Origin: JBOICV01 sp050740255
GTDB lineage: Bacteria; Pseudomonadota; Gammaproteobacteria; Nevskiales; JBOICV01
Assembly (NCBI GenBank): GCA_050740255.1
Contig: JBOICV010000024.1
Span: 1 to 13,852, forward strand
Direction of reading: 5' to 3'
DNA length: 13,852 nucleotides
Notes under the pieces: model-generated
Told to the model about the DNA's origin: nothing
Seen by the model: the letters and a program-made list of their open reading frames with translations, nothing else
Database searches by the model: none
Shown here: one piece after another, positions 1-5,489 of the stretch
Layout: every line of letters begins with the position of its first letter
How positions within the stretch are numbered: the stretch's first letter is position 1
Position numbers and translations under genes: made by a program

Positions 1-157
1 GGCCCTGCTCGTTGACTACCTCACGCTGCTGTTTGGCGTATTGCGGCGGCACGCGGTCGCCGTAATGGACCTTGCCGTTCTCGTCCACCCATTTATAAAC
101 CGCCGCCGCCGGCAGGCTGGTGGCGACCAGTGCAAACAGCATCAGCCAACGCAACAT
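1..157 (-). CDS. DUF4124 domain-containing secreted protein, N-terminal part (runs off the window)
   Basis: Partial gene read leftward from an ATG at 155-157. Only the first 52 codons are present. The visible protein opens with a short hydrophobic stretch (MLRWLMLFALVATSLPAAA), a typical Sec signal peptide ending in an Ala-rich cleavage site. It is followed by YKWVDENGKVHYGDRVPPQ, the signature of DUF4124, an N-terminal domain of many proteobacterial periplasmic proteins; the molecular function of the domain is unknown. A strong Shine-Dalgarno sequence (GGAGGGG on the minus strand, 165-171) sits 7 nt before the ATG and fixes the start. The gene lies 71 bp downstream of pyrE on the same strand and has its own candidate promoter. 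Family assignment is confident; anything about the missing C-terminal part is not. Confidence 0.82.
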   Translation of the reverse strand, partial: MLRWLMLFALVATSLPAAAVYKWVDENGKVHYGDRVPPQYAKQQREVVNEQG

Positions 158-188
158 TGCTGCACCCCTCCACGGAATGCGTTCAGTC

Positions 189-216
189 AATATAGACCAA
201 AGAGCCGCTGATTAAA
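189..216 (-). promoter_or_regulatory. candidate sigma70 promoter for the DUF4124 gene
   Basis: On the minus strand a TATATT hexamer (189-194, five of six matches to TATAAT) lies 16 bp from a weak TTTAAT -35-like hexamer (211-216). It is in the pyrE/DUF4124 spacer, about 30 nt before the DUF4124 ATG, so it could allow expression independent of pyrE. The -35 match is poor; motif evidence only. Confidence 0.3.
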
Positions 217-228
217 TCCCCCCGACCG

Positions 229-864
229 CTAAACGCCGTAACTCGCACGATAGCGGCTAATGGCGGCGAGCTCCGCGTCGAAGCCGCCCAGTTCCGCCAG
301 ATAATGCTCCACATCGTCCAGTGTTATCACGCTAATCACCTGCAACCCCTCGGCCCTAAGCTCTTGTACTGCTGAGAGTTTGTCCGTACCGCGTTCCTGG
401 CGGTCGAGCGCGATCAACAAGCCGGCCGGCTGGGCGCCGGCCGCCCGGATCAAACCTAGCGCCTCCCGTACGGCGGTACCGGCGGTGATGACGTCGTCCA
501 CGATAAGCACCCGTCCCGTCACTTGAGTACCCACCAGTTGGCCGCCTTCGCCGTGAGTCTTCGCCTCTTTGCGGTTGTAGGCATAGGGTCTGTCATGGCC
601 CAACTCCGATAAGGCCATCGCCACACTTGTCACCAGCGGAATGCCTTTATAGGCGGGGCCGAACAGCGAATCGAATTCCAGGCCGGAGTCGAGCAGCGCG
701 CGGGCGTAAAGCTGGCCGAGCCGGCGCATCGCAGCGCCCGAACTGATCAGACCGAGGTTAAAAAAATAGGGACTTTGGCGGCCGGACTTGAGCGTGAACT
801 CGCCGAGCTTCAGCACGCCGCTCGCCAGCGCCAGATCGAGGAATTCGCGTTGGGTCGCGCGCAT
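229..864 (-). CDS. pyrE: orotate phosphoribosyltransferase
   Basis: Catalyses orotate + PRPP to orotidine 5'-monophosphate, the fifth step of de novo pyrimidine synthesis, in the cytosol. With the ATG at 862-864 the protein is 211 aa, close to the usual ~213. Visible motifs are TLKSGRQSPYFFN near residues 24-36 (orotate/PRPP-contact Lys26), FGPAYKGIPL at 68-77, the flexible catalytic loop RKEAKTHGEGG at 98-108, and the PRPP-binding motif VLIVDDVITAGTA at 119-131. The frame stays open upstream to 1161, but that part is antisense to xth and lies before the conserved N-terminus (MRATQREFLDLAL), so it is not included. No Shine-Dalgarno is obvious. The gene is divergent from xth with only 39 bp between the start codons. 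Identity is secure. Confidence 0.96.
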   Translation of the reverse strand: MRATQREFLDLALASGVLKLGEFTLKSGRQSPYFFNLGLISSGAAMRRLGQLYARALLDSGLEFDSLFGPAYKGIPLVTSVAMALSELGHDRPYAYNRKEAKTHGEGGQLVGTQVTGRVLIVDDVITAGTAVREALGLIRAAGAQPAGLLIALDRQERGTDKLSAVQELRAEGLQVISVITLDDVEHYLAELGGFDAELAAISRYRASYGV

Positions 865-877
865 ATGCAGGTATGAT
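850..877 (+). promoter_or_regulatory. candidate promoter for the xth-ampG-Rieske run
   Basis: TTGGGT (850-855) and TATGAT (872-877, five of six to TATAAT) are separated by 16 bp, placing a start site near 884, about 20 nt before the xth GTG. The -35 element overlaps the first codons of pyrE, and the -10 segment read on the other strand is TATCAT. The two divergent genes therefore probably share this very short control region. Confidence 0.35.
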
Positions 878-903
878 AACCGCCTCCAACGCTTCCGAAC
901 TCC

Positions 904-1686
904 GTGCGCGTTATCACCTTCAACTGCAACGGCATCCGCTCGGCCGCCAAGAAAGGTTTTTTTGACTGGCTGGCGGTGCAGAACGCCGACTTTCTGTGCT
1001 TGCAGGAAACCAAGGCCCAGTTGGCGGATATTGAAAGAACCGCGGCCTGCTATCCCGCCGGCTGGACTGCTTTTTTCAACAGCGCGCAGAAAAAAGGCTA
1101 TGCCGGCGTCGGCTTGTATGCGCGCGAAAAGCCGGATGCAGTGCTGACCGAACTCGGGCATCCGGAATTCGATGCGGAGGGACGCTATCTTGAACTGCGC
1201 TACGGCAAATTTTCCGTAGTGTCCCTATACCTGCCCTCTGGCTCGGCCGGGCCGCACCGGCAGGCAAGCAAGGACCGCTTTCTGGAATTCTTCATGCCCA
1301 AGCTCCGGCAGTGGGCGAAGAGCGGCCGCGAGTATTTGATTTGTGGCGACTGGAATATCGCGCACAAGGAACAAGACCTCAAGAACTGGAAGTCCAACCA
1401 GAAAAACTCCGGCTTCCTGCCGCATGAGCGCGCCTGGATGGATGTGGTGTTCGGCCAGGCGGGCTGGATGGATGCCTACCGCGTACTGCACCCGGACACG
1501 ACCGACGCCTGCTACACCTGGTGGAGTAACCGCGGCCAGGCCAGGGCCAAGAACGTGGGCTGGCGCATTGACTATCAGGTGATCAATCCGTCATTCAAAG
1601 ATCGGCTGCGGCGCGCCGCGATTTTCAAGAAACAGTGGTACTCCGATCATGCGCCGCTGACTTTGGACTATGACGGCAAGTTCTAA
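904..1686 (+). CDS. xth: exodeoxyribonuclease III (AP endonuclease, ExoIII/APE1 family)
   Basis: Mg2+-dependent 3'-to-5' exonuclease and apurinic/apyrimidinic endonuclease of base-excision repair. The protein is 260 aa, normal for the family, and keeps the exonuclease/endonuclease/phosphatase-fold residues: Asn7 (FNCNGIRSA), metal-binding Glu35 (LCLQETK), Tyr109 (SLYLPSG), Asp149 and Asn151 (ICGDWNIAH), Asp223 (VGWRIDYQ), and the terminal Asp248-His249 pair (YSDHAPL). The start is a GTG. It is the only possible start after an in-frame TGA-TAA at 874-879, because the ATG at 865 meets that stop. No clear Shine-Dalgarno is present, so initiation may be weak. The last 17 bp overlap ampG, suggesting translational coupling. 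Whether it corresponds to E. coli XthA or to the neisserial-type paralogue cannot be settled here. Confidence 0.95.
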   Translation: MRVITFNCNGIRSAAKKGFFDWLAVQNADFLCLQETKAQLADIERTAACYPAGWTAFFNSAQKKGYAGVGLYAREKPDAVLTELGHPEFDAEGRYLELRYGKFSVVSLYLPSGSAGPHRQASKDRFLEFFMPKLRQWAKSGREYLICGDWNIAHKEQDLKNWKSNQKNSGFLPHERAWMDVVFGQAGWMDAYRVLHPDTTDACYTWWSNRGQARAKNVGWRIDYQVINPSFKDRLRRAAIFKKQWYSDHAPLTLDYDGKF

Positions 1687-3034
1687 GAGCTGGCTGGAAG
1701 CGCTTGGAATTTACCGCCACCCGCGCGTGGCGGCGATGCTGTTTCTTGGATTTTCCGCAGGCCTGCCTTTCCTGCTGGTGTTCTCGACGCTATCCGCCTG
1801 GCTCACTCAGGAAAATATCAGCCGCACCACCATCGGCATGTTCAGCTGGGTGGGCATTACCTACTCGATCAAGTTTTTCTGGGCGCCGGTGGTGGATCGG
1901 TTGCGGCTGCCCTTGTTGACAGCGCTGCTGGGCCGCCGCCGCAGCTGGATGCTGTTGGCGCAGCTCGGCATTGGCGCTGGCCTGGCGGCGCTCGCCATGA
2001 GCGATCCGGGAACCAACCTGCAGGCTGTGGCGCTGCTGGCGCTGCTAGTCGCGTTTGCCTCCGCCACCCAGGACATCGCAGTGGACGCATGGCGCATCGA
2101 GGCGGCACCGCTTGATATGCAGGGCGCGATGGCGGCGGCCTATCAACTTGGCTACCGGATCGCTTTGATTGTCGCCGGCGCGGGGGCCTTATTCCTCGCC
2201 GCTGACAATGGCTGGACGATCGCTTACCTCGCGATGGCCGCCTGCACGGGCGTTGGTCTGCTGACGACCTTGCTGATTCATGAGCCCGAGGCGCAGGTGA
2301 GCCGCGACACCGCCTTGCGCGAGGCGCGGGTAGTGGCCTTCATGGAAAAGAACGCGCATCTGCCGCCTACCGTCCGCAACCTGGCCGGCTGGATAGTCGG
2401 TGCGGTGCTTTGTCCCTTCCTGGACTTCTTCGCGCGCAATGGCTTGCGGCTGGGCGCGATGATTCTGTTGTTCATCGGGCTGTTTCGCGTAACCGATATC
2501 ACCATGGGGGTGATGGCCAATCCGTTTTATCTGGATATCGGCTACAGCCTGAAAGAAGTAGCGGCGATCGCCAAAGGTTATGGGGTCGTGATGTCCATTC
2601 TCGGCGCCATTCTGGGCGGGCTTGCGGTAGTACGCATGGGCAGTGCGCGTGCACTGATGGTCGGCGGGGTGATGGTGATTCTGTCGAATCTCTGCTTCGC
2701 TTTTCTGGCATTCAGCGAGCAGCCGAGTCTGGTTGGTCTCGCGCTGGTAATTAGCGCGGACAATTTGAGCGCGGGCCTGGCGGGCTCGGCCTTCATCGCC
2801 TATCTCTCAGGACTGACCAATACCGCCTATACCGCGACTCAGTACGCGCTGTTCTCATCGCTGTTCACGCTGCCGGGAAAAATCCTCGCCGGCGGCTCAG
2901 GCTGGGTGGTGGAGCAATTCGGCTATCCTTTTTTCTTCCTCTATACCTCGGCGCTCGGCATCCCGGCGCTGCTGTTAATCGTATATCTCATGCGTAGCTT
3001 GCCCGCTCCCGCCCATGCCCTGGCGAAAAGCTAA
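1670..3034 (+). CDS. ampG: AmpG-family muropeptide MFS permease
   Basis: Predicted inner-membrane transporter of the major facilitator superfamily. Family members import anhydromuropeptides (GlcNAc-anhMurNAc peptides) for peptidoglycan recycling, and in some species this signals to AmpR. The 454-aa protein is hydrophobic throughout, with roughly 12 membrane segments. It carries AmpG-like landmarks: AMLFLGFSAGLPFLLVFSTL near residues 21-40, a basic loop GRRRSWMLLAQ around residue 88, and SATQDIAVDAWRIEA near 131-145. E. coli AmpG is longer (~490 aa), so substrate identity is inferred from family resemblance. The ATG lies inside the end of xth, and the 3' end overlaps the Rieske gene by 20 bp, so all three are probably on one transcript. 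No beta-lactamase or AmpR gene is in the window. Confidence 0.85.
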   Translation: MTASSKSWLEALGIYRHPRVAAMLFLGFSAGLPFLLVFSTLSAWLTQENISRTTIGMFSWVGITYSIKFFWAPVVDRLRLPLLTALLGRRRSWMLLAQLGIGAGLAALAMSDPGTNLQAVALLALLVAFASATQDIAVDAWRIEAAPLDMQGAMAAAYQLGYRIALIVAGAGALFLAADNGWTIAYLAMAACTGVGLLTTLLIHEPEAQVSRDTALREARVVAFMEKNAHLPPTVRNLAGWIVGAVLCPFLDFFARNGLRLGAMILLFIGLFRVTDITMGVMANPFYLDIGYSLKEVAAIAKGYGVVMSILGAILGGLAVVRMGSARALMVGGVMVILSNLCFAFLAFSEQPSLVGLALVISADNLSAGLAGSAFIAYLSGLTNTAYTATQYALFSSLFTLPGKILAGGSGWVVEQFGYPFFFLYTSALGIPALLLIVYLMRSLPAPAHALAKS

Positions 3035-3371
3035 CCTGTTGTGCCGGCTTGAAGACTTGCCGGATCCCGGCAGCGCCCGCTTCGCCTTTGCGGGCGACAG
3101 CCACGGCCATGGTTTATGCGTTTTGCGGCGCGGGGATCAAGTCTTTGGCTATCTCAATCGCTGCCCGCACACCGGCGGGCCGCTGGACTGGGTGCCGGGT
3201 CAGTTCTTGAGTGCGGATCAAGGGCTTATCCAATGCAGCACGCACGGCGCGCAGTTCCGGATTGAAGACGGCTATTGTGTCGCCGGCCCCTGTGCCGGTG
3301 CTTCGCTGACACCGGTTCCGATCAGAGTGCGAAGCGGCCGAGTGGAGTTACTCGAGCAGACTGGCGCCTGA
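3015..3371 (+). CDS. small Rieske [2Fe-2S] ferredoxin-like protein
   Basis: A 118-aa stand-alone Rieske domain, the size of ferredoxin components of dioxygenases or the NirD-like small subunit. Both cluster-binding motifs are intact: CPHTGGPLDW with Cys50 and His52, and CSTHGAQF with Cys74 and His77, followed by the usual GPCAGASLTPVPIRV turn near 91-105. There is no signal peptide or membrane segment, so it should be cytosolic with a His2Cys2-ligated cluster. Its redox partner is unknown: no oxygenase, nitrite reductase or ferredoxin reductase is nearby. The ATG lies 20 bp inside ampG and lacks a good Shine-Dalgarno, so translation likely depends on ampG. The last 24 bp overlap, tail to tail, with the DUF6763-like gene. 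The fold is certain; the physiological role is not. Confidence 0.88.
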   Translation: MPWRKANLLCRLEDLPDPGSARFAFAGDSHGHGLCVLRRGDQVFGYLNRCPHTGGPLDWVPGQFLSADQGLIQCSTHGAQFRIEDGYCVAGPCAGASLTPVPIRVRSGRVELLEQTGA

Positions 3372-3668
3372 GTCCAGGCGATCGAGATCGTCCAGCGGGC
3401 TGCCCAGCTGTTCGTACTGGGCGTCCGAGCCGGTGCCCATATCCTCGCGTTCCATGTCCATCGAGGCCACGGAGTCCTCAGGCTGTTCGCAGGGTATTAA
3501 TTCCATCTCGAGCCAGTTGTCGAAGTCGATTTCTTCGAGCGTGCCGTCGAAGTGCTGAATGTCGATAGTTTCGCTATCGACATCCACCGCTACCACCTCG
3601 AACGGCGGCGCGCCAACGGGCAGGCGGAACCAGTCGCCGACACTGACTTCCTGGATCAGCCTTGACAT
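3348..3668 (-). CDS. small acidic DUF6763-like protein of unknown function
   Basis: A 106-aa cytosolic protein starting MSRLIQEVSVGDWFRLP. The start is fixed by GGAGG (minus strand, 3673-3677) just 4 nt before the ATG at 3666-3668; the frame is open further upstream but without family-like sequence. The N-terminal half looks like a small beta-barrel: GDWFRLPVGAPPFEVVAVD, then DSETIDIQHFDGTLEEIDFDNW, with alternating hydrophobic residues and a conserved-looking FDG turn. The C-terminal half is very acidic and probably flexible (PLDDLDRLDS). This pattern matches my memory of the gammaproteobacterial DUF6763 family, whose role is unknown. The gene is single-cistron, with a candidate promoter upstream, and its 3' end overlaps the convergent Rieske gene by 24 bp. 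Confidence 0.75.
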   Translation of the reverse strand: MSRLIQEVSVGDWFRLPVGAPPFEVVAVDVDSETIDIQHFDGTLEEIDFDNWLEMELIPCEQPEDSVASMDMEREDMGTGSDAQYEQLGSPLDDLDRLDSGASLLE

Positions 3669-3700
3669 GTCGCCTCCGTAAACCCGGTCAGTTCTGCTTA

Positions 3701-3729
3701 GGTATAGGAAGCTCTGTTGAAAACTGCAA
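3701..3729 (-). promoter_or_regulatory. candidate promoter for the DUF6763-like gene
   Basis: On the minus strand TTGCAG (3724-3729) and TATACC (3701-3706) are exactly 17 bp apart. The AT-rich tract just upstream (3730-3770) could act as an UP element. The leader would be about 30 nt. The hexamers match consensus at only three and four positions, so this is tentative. Confidence 0.3.
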
Positions 3730-3769
3730 GCAAAATTTTTTGCGCGGAGTTGCAAAATATTTTTTGTGC
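3730..3769. repeat. pair of similar AT-rich hairpin-like motifs
   Basis: Two related motifs stand 8 bp apart: GCAAAATTTTTTGC (3730-3743) and GCAAAATATTTTTTGTGC (3752-3769). Each has A-tract/T-tract symmetry (GCAAAA/TTTTGC and CAAAA/TTTTG). They lie between the VOC stop and the DUF6763-like promoter. The composition is far more AT-rich than the surroundings, so they could be an UP element, a nucleoid-protein site or a weak terminator. None of these is demonstrated. Confidence 0.45.
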
Positions 3770-3776
3770 TTCCGGC

Positions 3777-4220
3777 TCAGCGCGAAAAAATTTGAGCTTC
3801 GTTGCGGAAGGCTTTGAATTCCAAACCGTTGCCGCTGGGATCAAGGATGAAGAATGTCGCCTGCTCACCCGTTTCGTTCTTGAAGCGGATGTAAGGGTCG
3901 ATCAGAAATTCTTGTCGTTGCGCTTGCAAACGCGCAACCAGCGCTTGCCAGTCGTTCCAATCGAGAATCAGGCCGAAGTGGCAGACCGGCACCTGTTTGC
4001 CGTCTACCTCATTGCAGGGAACCGGTAGCGGCATGTCGGTCAGATGTGCGGAAATCTGGTGGCCGTGAAAGTCGAAATCAATCCAGCGGCTGTCCTCGCG
4101 CCCTAGCGTGCAGCCGAGCACGTCCTGATAAAAGCGCCGCGTGGCTTCGATGTCCCGCACGGGAAAGGCTAGATGGAAGCGCGGGCGGATCGTAGCCGCT
4201 GCGGGTTTCGAAGATGTCAT
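3777..4220 (-). CDS. VOC-family (glyoxalase/bleomycin-resistance/dioxygenase fold) protein
   Basis: A 147-aa vicinal-oxygen-chelate protein with two beta-alpha-beta-beta-beta modules. The first begins RPRFHLAFPVRDIEATRRFY and the second VPVCHFGLILDW. Likely metal ligands are His15, His81 and Glu134 (DPSGNGLEFKAF), the arrangement used by dioxygenase- and glyoxalase-type members. The substrate cannot be read from sequence. The chosen ATG (4218-4220, MTSSKP) lies inside an intergenic repeat and has no Shine-Dalgarno. An in-frame ATG at 4293-4295 would add 25 residues (LLRPEPVLSPSKG and neighbours), but these are a translated repeat, so the shorter form is preferred. It is 108 bp upstream of the DUF6763-like gene on the same strand. 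Confidence 0.82.
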   Translation of the reverse strand: MTSSKPAAATIRPRFHLAFPVRDIEATRRFYQDVLGCTLGREDSRWIDFDFHGHQISAHLTDMPLPVPCNEVDGKQVPVCHFGLILDWNDWQALVARLQAQRQEFLIDPYIRFKNETGEQATFFILDPSGNGLEFKAFRNEAQIFSR

Positions 4221-4272
4221 TGCGAGGCTCCCCTTCGACGGGCTCAGGACCGGCTCAGGCCGAAGCAATCCC
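4216..4272. repeat. composite (nested) intergenic repeat
   Basis: An outer element has inverted ends, GTCATTGCGAGG at 4216-4227 and CGAAGCAATCCCG at 4261-4273 (ATTGC/GCAAT arms at 4219-4223 and 4265-4269). It encloses a second element with CCTTCGACGGGCTCAGGA (4232-4249) and two copies of GGCTCAGG (4241-4248, 4252-4259). Both resemble dispersed intergenic repeats I know from many environmental proteobacterial genomes. Here one seems to sit inside the other, and the pair supplies the start region of the VOC gene. Confidence 0.6.
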
Positions 4273-4325
4273 GTCTTAGTAAGGATTTCATACATCCGTA
4301 ACAGCGCAACGTATCATCGCCTGCA

Positions 4326-4415
4326 CGCCCTCATCCGGCGCTGCGCGCCACCTTCTCCCTGCGGGAGAAGGAATTGTGCGCCCTCTCCCTCGGGGAGGGG
4401 CGGGGGTGAGGGCGC
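4326..4415. repeat. 90-bp palindromic intergenic repeat (CCCTCATCC / GGGTGAGGG type)
   Basis: Outer arms CGCCCTCA (4326-4333) and TGAGGGCG (4407-4414) are exact reverse complements. Inside is a perfect 9-bp hairpin, CCTTCTCCC-TGC-GGGAGAAGG (4351-4371), then a second, imperfect hairpin around CTCCCTCGGGGAG (4386-4398). The design matches the pyrimidine-rich palindromic repeats scattered between genes in many proteobacteria. It lies between the VOC start and the tas stop codon. It could fold in the RNA past tas, but no T-run follows, so I do not call a terminator. Confidence 0.65.
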
Positions 4416-4451
4416 TGCTGCGCCCTTGCGACGATAAGACTGGTGCAGCAT

Positions 4452-5489
4452 TCAGGGCGCCGGATTGGGGTGGGCCAGATGAATGGCCTCAATGCCCTTG
4501 AGTACCTCGTCCGATAGCCGCAGCGTGCTGCTCGCGATATTGCTCTTGAGCTGCTCCATCGTGGTGGCGCCGATGATATTGCTGGTCAGAAACGGGCGCG
4601 AGGTGACGAAGGCCAGCGCCATCTGCGCCGGGTCGAGCCCATGGTTTTGCGCCAGCAGCACATATTTAGCGGTGGCCTGCTCGGCCTGCGGGTTGGTGTA
4701 GCGGGAGAAGCGCTTGAACAGCGTCAGCCGCGCGCCGGCGGGCCACTGGCCGTTCAGATACTTGCCGGACAGGGCGCCGAACGCGAGCGGCGAATAGGCC
4801 AGCAGGCCGACGTCCTCGCGGTGGGCGCACTCCGCCAGCCCGACCTCGAAGCTGCGGTTCAGCAGGCTGTAGGGATTCTGGATGCTGACGGGTTTCGGCA
4901 GGCCCAGTTTTTCCGCAAGCTGCACGCACTGCATCAGGCCCCAGGGCGTTTCGTTGGATATGCCGATGTGCCGCAGCTTGCCGGCTTGCAGCAACTCGCC
5001 CATGGCGCTGAGCGATTCCTGCAGCGCCACCGTGGCTTCATCGCTCTTGTGCTCATAGCCCAGCTTGCCGAAGTAATTGGTGTTTCGGTCCGGCCAGTGC
5101 AGCTGGTACAAGTCGAGATAATCGGTTTGCAGGCGCTTCAAGCTGCCATCAATGGCCTCGAAAATGTGCTTGCGCGAAAGCACCGGGCCGCCGCGGATCC
5201 ACGGCAGCCAGTCGGCGCGGCCGCTGACCTTGCTCGCGAGAATGATGTTCTTGCGCTTGCCGTGCGCTTTCAGCCAGTTGCCGATATAGGTTTCGGTGCG
5301 GCCCTGGGTGTCGGCCTTGGGCGGCACCGGATACATTTCCGCCGTGTCGAAAAAATTAATGCCCTGAGCAAAGGCATAGTCCATCTGCTCGAAAGCCTGC
5401 TCCTGGGTGTTCTGCTCGCCCCAAGTCATGCTGCCGAGGCATATCGCACTGACGGAAACGTCGGTACTACCTAGTCGGCGGTTCTCCAT
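4452..5489 (-). CDS. tas: Tas-type NADP(H)-dependent aldo/keto reductase
   Basis: Aldo-keto reductase of 345 aa, almost the same length as E. coli Tas (346). The catalytic tetrad of the AKR (alpha/beta)8 barrel is present: Asp48 and Tyr53 (FFDTAEMYP), Lys87 (IILASKVSG) and His131 (DLYQLHWPDRN). The C-terminal cofactor-binding signature (SNIIGATTMEQLKSNI) is also visible. Tas-family enzymes reduce aldehydes or ketones with NADPH; the natural substrate is not established. The ATG at 5487-5489 lies 19 bp inside the end of prk, with only a weak purine stretch ahead of it, so translation is probably coupled to prk. It is the last gene of the DUF808-trmB-prk-tas cluster. Confidence 0.9.
   Translation of the reverse strand: MENRRLGSTDVSVSAICLGSMTWGEQNTQEQAFEQMDYAFAQGINFFDTAEMYPVPPKADTQGRTETYIGNWLKAHGKRKNIILASKVSGRADWLPWIRGGPVLSRKHIFEAIDGSLKRLQTDYLDLYQLHWPDRNTNYFGKLGYEHKSDEATVALQESLSAMGELLQAGKLRHIGISNETPWGLMQCVQLAEKLGLPKPVSIQNPYSLLNRSFEVGLAECAHREDVGLLAYSPLAFGALSGKYLNGQWPAGARLTLFKRFSRYTNPQAEQATAKYVLLAQNHGLDPAQMALAFVTSRPFLTSNIIGATTMEQLKSNIASSTLRLSDEVLKGIEAIHLAHPNPAP

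Noticed and set aside
865..1161. N-terminal extension of the pyrE frame (about 99 extra residues)
   Set aside because: It is antisense to xth, lacks family similarity, and the PyrE family starts at the MRATQREFLDL segment, giving the normal 211 aa.
3669..3755. N-terminal extension of the DUF6763-like frame
   Set aside because: The internal ATG at 3668 has a GGAGG ribosome site, and the added residues come from AT-rich spacer DNA.
4221..4295. Longer VOC start at 4293-4295
   Set aside because: The 25 added residues are a translation of the intergenic repeat (LSPSKG type) and precede the conserved fold, so the inner ATG is more likely.
4351..4371. Rho-independent terminator at the perfect 9-bp hairpin
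   Set aside because: No T-run follows on either strand, and the hairpin is part of a larger palindromic repeat.
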